Shown here piece after piece: positions 4,745 through 6,917 of a DNA stretch of 6,917 nt (its first letter is position 1; the number at the start of each line of letters is the position of its first letter). The DNA is taken from assembly GCF_003525665.1 (NCBI RefSeq), contig NZ_DQDX01000084.1, positions 39,855 to 46,771 of the forward strand, written 5' to 3'. Made by a program: the position numbers and the translations under genes. A model generated the notes under the pieces. That model was not told where the DNA came from. It did not search any database and worked only from the letters and a program-made list of their open reading frames with translations. Origin of the DNA: Flavobacterium sp. Lineage in GTDB: Bacteria > Bacteroidota > Bacteroidia > Flavobacteriales > Flavobacteriaceae.

Positions 4745-5068
4745 TTTAAGTTTCTCATTATTCTGATGCCTATCGTGATCGCGATTGGTTTTTAAATCTA
4801 ATTTTTTATCGAATGCCGCTTGAAGGTCGATTCCCGTTTGATTGGCAAGGCACAAAACTACAAAAACTACATCAGCTAATTCTTCGCCAAGGTCTTTATT
4901 TTTATCACTTTCTTTTTCAGATTGTTCTCCGTATCGTCGTGCAATAATTCTTGCAACTTCGCCTACTTCTTCTGTAAGTTGTGCCATATTGGTTAATTCG
5001 TTAAAGTAACGAACACCATGGTTTTTAATCCAGTTGTCTACTTCTAGTTGGGAGTTTTTTAGGTTCAT
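4742..5068 (-). CDS. MazG-like nucleotide pyrophosphohydrolase
   Basis: This small all-alpha NTP pyrophosphohydrolase has 108 residues, one MazG domain. Family members hydrolyse (d)NTPs to monophosphate and pyrophosphate, often to remove unwanted nucleotides; the preferred substrate cannot be read from the sequence. The metal-binding signature EExxE...ExxD is complete: E33, E34 and E37 in EEVGE, then E63 and D66 in EELAD, with 25 residues between, inside the normal spacing. The C-terminal NRDHDRHQNNEKLK is typical of the single-domain group. E. coli MazG itself is about twice as long with two domains, so the symbol mazG is not assigned. The ATG lies 1 nt after the stop of the upstream gene (TAAAATG), which points to co-transcription and translational coupling. 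The gene ends within the heptamer array, whose last unit supplies its TAG stop. Confidence 0.92.
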   Translation of the reverse strand: MNLKNSQLEVDNWIKNHGVRYFNELTNMAQLTEEVGEVARIIARRYGEQSEKESDKNKDLGEELADVVFVVLCLANQTGIDLQAAFDKKLDLKTNRDHDRHQNNEKLK

Positions 5069-5069
5069 T

Positions 5070-6917
5070 TTATACTTTTTTTAGAACAATTTTTTCGTTT
5101 TGTTTGTTGATTACTTCTTTAAAAAAGTTTTTCAGTGAGTCATAATATTCAGGACCAATTGAAGCTGAATTGATATTAAAACTCACAGAAAGTTGTATTT
5201 TATTTTCTGTATTTAGAACATTATATTTAAAATTTGCAATTTCGTCCTCCATACTAATATTAGTGACTTTTGGCATTGACTCAACTATATATCCTTCTGG
5301 AAAGGTAATGTTAATTGTATACTTGTCAAGATAAGGAAAAATAAAATCTACTGGATACTCTCTAACCTCTTGTTTAAAAGGATTTTCACTCATTGTAAAA
5401 TATAAAAGAGGTGAAAAATACATTTTATCTCCAATAATTTCTACTGCATTACTATTGGAAAAGTCGTAATTTAAGACCACAGGATTTTTTAAATCTTTGT
5501 CATTTTGTATTTTAACATCTTCAATTTCTAATCCTTTAAACTTTTTTTCAAGTCGTTCTTTCTGACCATCATCAGACAAAGTTCCGTGATTTTCTCTAAA
5601 TAAGTAGCCATTGTAGTTAAAAAATTGTTGTCTGGCTTTTCCAGATACTACTCCATCAGTGCTAATTTCTCCAATTATATAATTGACTTCATTAGAAACT
5701 TCTTTTGGAATTAAATCAATTTGAGAAGATGAACCATCCTTTCTTATGATTCTACCAATATAATTTAATGCTCTAATGGGAATAATATCTGGCGTAGCGT
5801 TTTTGGTTGATGCATCGAGTAAAACAACCTTATTGGGCATTTCAACACCTGCAATAACATAATTAAAAGCTGTTCTTGAAGGGAAAATTTTAATACCATT
5901 TTTTCGAGTACTTAAAATTATTGGATTGGCTTCTATTCCTGCAGAACGTAACATAGAAATCAATATTAGATTTATTTCTGCAATGTTCCCTACTTTATTT
6001 TTATAGGCTGTTTTTACTCCATCTTTACAATTGTAACCATTGTACTCATTCCAACTCATTCTATTTTTTACAAAATCGAAAATGACATTCATTTTTTCTT
6101 CATTCGTAGTTAAACCAGCTAACAATACTTTTAAATCATCTTCATAGTAATTAGTTTTATCCAATTGAAATCCGAAATTTTCGTGCTTGTATATTTTGTC
6201 AATAACGTCTTCCCAAGTTTGTGCGAATTTTTCAACCATTCCATTACGGTCTTTTTTGGAAGCCAATTCGTAATTTAAATGTGACCTAAAATTATCAACA
6301 TTATTAACATACTCTTCATCTTTCATCGCCTTCGAGTTAGTATAAGAATAAGTTGTTCTATACTCGTCATAGTTGCCACTTGTATCTTTTAAAAGTTCAT
6401 CTTTTTGGTTTAAAACTAAATAGCCATTGAGTGTTTTTTTGTATTCAAAATCATCGGGTGTTCTTACTTTGTACTCAATAAAATTTATTGGTATTTCTTC
6501 CTGAAAATATATTTCTTCGAGTTCGGTGGTATTGTATGTTACATATTCATATTTAAATTCAACTATTGAACCTTCTTTTACATTGGGTAACGAAATTTTC
6601 TTAGTCTTAAAATCTTTCTCGATTTCTTCAACAAACTCACCGTCGCTTTTTAATTTAGTTTTTTCTACTTTTCCATCGACCAAATTATAAGTTGCTGCGT
6701 CGGTAATAAATATTTTCTCTCCATAGGCACCCGAATAATAGCTTTTTTCAAAGTTGCCATATTTGTAACCTTCTTTTTTATAAATTTTAATTTTAACTTC
6801 CACCTCGGTAACAACATTCCAGTAGCCTTCCAAGTTAATTTTAAAGTACATGTTGCCTTTTTTAAATAAAATTGCTGCCGCTGCCGAAGTATCAATTGGG
6901 TGGACCTTTTCTTTTAT
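5070..6917 (-). CDS. DUF3857/transglutaminase-like protein, 5' end outside window
   Basis: The frame stays open from the stop at 5070 to the window edge, giving 615 visible residues. An ATG at 6851 is not the start: the 22 codons before it read on as family sequence (KVHPIDTSAAAAILFKKG). A signal peptide may lie outside; Bacteroidetes relatives are usually exported. Visible residues 1 to about 210 form the DUF3857 domain, with VEVKIKIYKKEGY, TYNLVDGKVEKTKLKSDGEF and LPNVKEGSIVEFKYEY. A transglutaminase-like fold follows (about 260-375), then a beta-rich C-terminal part. In active relatives the catalytic residues lie in GxC, a histidine after Asn, and an Asp. Here they read GNI (310-312), NY (352-353) and D368, so Cys and His appear lost and the domain is probably a non-enzymatic binding module. 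No precise role is known. It heads the apparent MazG-like/SMR/aroA operon. Confidence 0.88.
   Translation of the reverse strand: MKEKVHPIDTSAAAAILFKKGNMYFKINLEGYWNVVTEVEVKIKIYKKEGYKYGNFEKSYYSGAYGEKIFITDAATYNLVDGKVEKTKLKSDGEFVEEIEKDFKTKKISLPNVKEGSIVEFKYEYVTYNTTELEEIYFQEEIPINFIEYKVRTPDDFEYKKTLNGYLVLNQKDELLKDTSGNYDEYRTTYSYTNSKAMKDEEYVNNVDNFRSHLNYELASKKDRNGMVEKFAQTWEDVIDKIYKHENFGFQLDKTNYYEDDLKVLLAGLTTNEEKMNVIFDFVKNRMSWNEYNGYNCKDGVKTAYKNKVGNIAEINLILISMLRSAGIEANPIILSTRKNGIKIFPSRTAFNYVIAGVEMPNKVVLLDASTKNATPDIIPIRALNYIGRIIRKDGSSSQIDLIPKEVSNEVNYIIGEISTDGVVSGKARQQFFNYNGYLFRENHGTLSDDGQKERLEKKFKGLEIEDVKIQNDKDLKNPVVLNYDFSNSNAVEIIGDKMYFSPLLYFTMSENPFKQEVREYPVDFIFPYLDKYTINITFPEGYIVESMPKVTNISMEDEIANFKYNVLNTENKIQLSVSFNINSASIGPEYYDSLKNFFKEVINKQNEKIVLKKV

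Noticed and set aside
31..5068. A dedicated tryptophan/kynurenine or defence gene cluster
   Set aside because: aroA, queA and kynU have separate transcription signals and unrelated roles. A MazG-like gene beside an SMR gene is not a toxin-antitoxin pair, and no defence, phage or mobile-element gene is present.
6665..6895. 76-codon minus-strand open frame overlapping the DUF3857 gene start
   Set aside because: It is an out-of-frame shadow. The DUF3857 frame is open and family-like through the same bases, so no frameshift is needed.

Overview
The window looks like chromosomal DNA from a low-GC member of the Bacteroidetes, most likely a flavobacterium. The grounds are AT-rich intergenic DNA, start codons without Shine-Dalgarno sequences, a promoter of the Bacteroidetes type (TTG, 21 bp, TAnnTTTG), a DUF3857/transglutaminase-like protein, and intergenic spaces built from short dispersed repeats. 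This placement rests on recognition of families and motifs, not on a search. All six genes lie on the minus strand, so transcription runs from high to low coordinates.

Layout in order of transcription: (1) 6917-5070, a DUF3857/transglutaminase-like protein whose 5' end lies outside the window. (2) 5068-4742, a small MazG-type nucleotide pyrophosphohydrolase that begins 1 nt after the preceding stop. (3) 4674-4348, a small multidrug resistance (SMR) transporter of the Gdx/SugE-like subgroup, after a 67-nt gap filled by a heptanucleotide array. (4) 4348-3101, aroA (EPSP synthase), whose ATG overlaps the SMR stop as TAATG. These four probably form one transcription unit. (5) After about 360 bp of repeat-rich DNA comes queA (2742-1693), with its own promoter at 2807-2838 and a Rho-independent terminator at 1635-1670. 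(6) After another repeat-filled gap comes kynU, kynureninase (1305-31).

The genes are mostly housekeeping: the shikimate pathway (aroA), tRNA queuosine synthesis (queA), kynurenine cleavage (kynU), nucleotide hydrolysis (MazG-like) and cation efflux (SMR). They do not form one pathway. AroA feeds chorismate and hence tryptophan synthesis, and KynU acts on a tryptophan breakdown product, but no regulatory link is visible.

The most unusual content is the repeat layer. Six short arrays with a strict 7-nt period lie between 2743 and 4744. Four of them are inside aroA and are translated in frame as apparent loop or N-terminal additions, one fills the gap before the SMR gene, and one lies in the queA leader. 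Separately, 1477-1568 forms a single 92-nt, nearly symmetrical imperfect hairpin whose mismatches are almost all G-A. The transglutaminase-like domain of the first gene appears to have lost its catalytic Cys and His.
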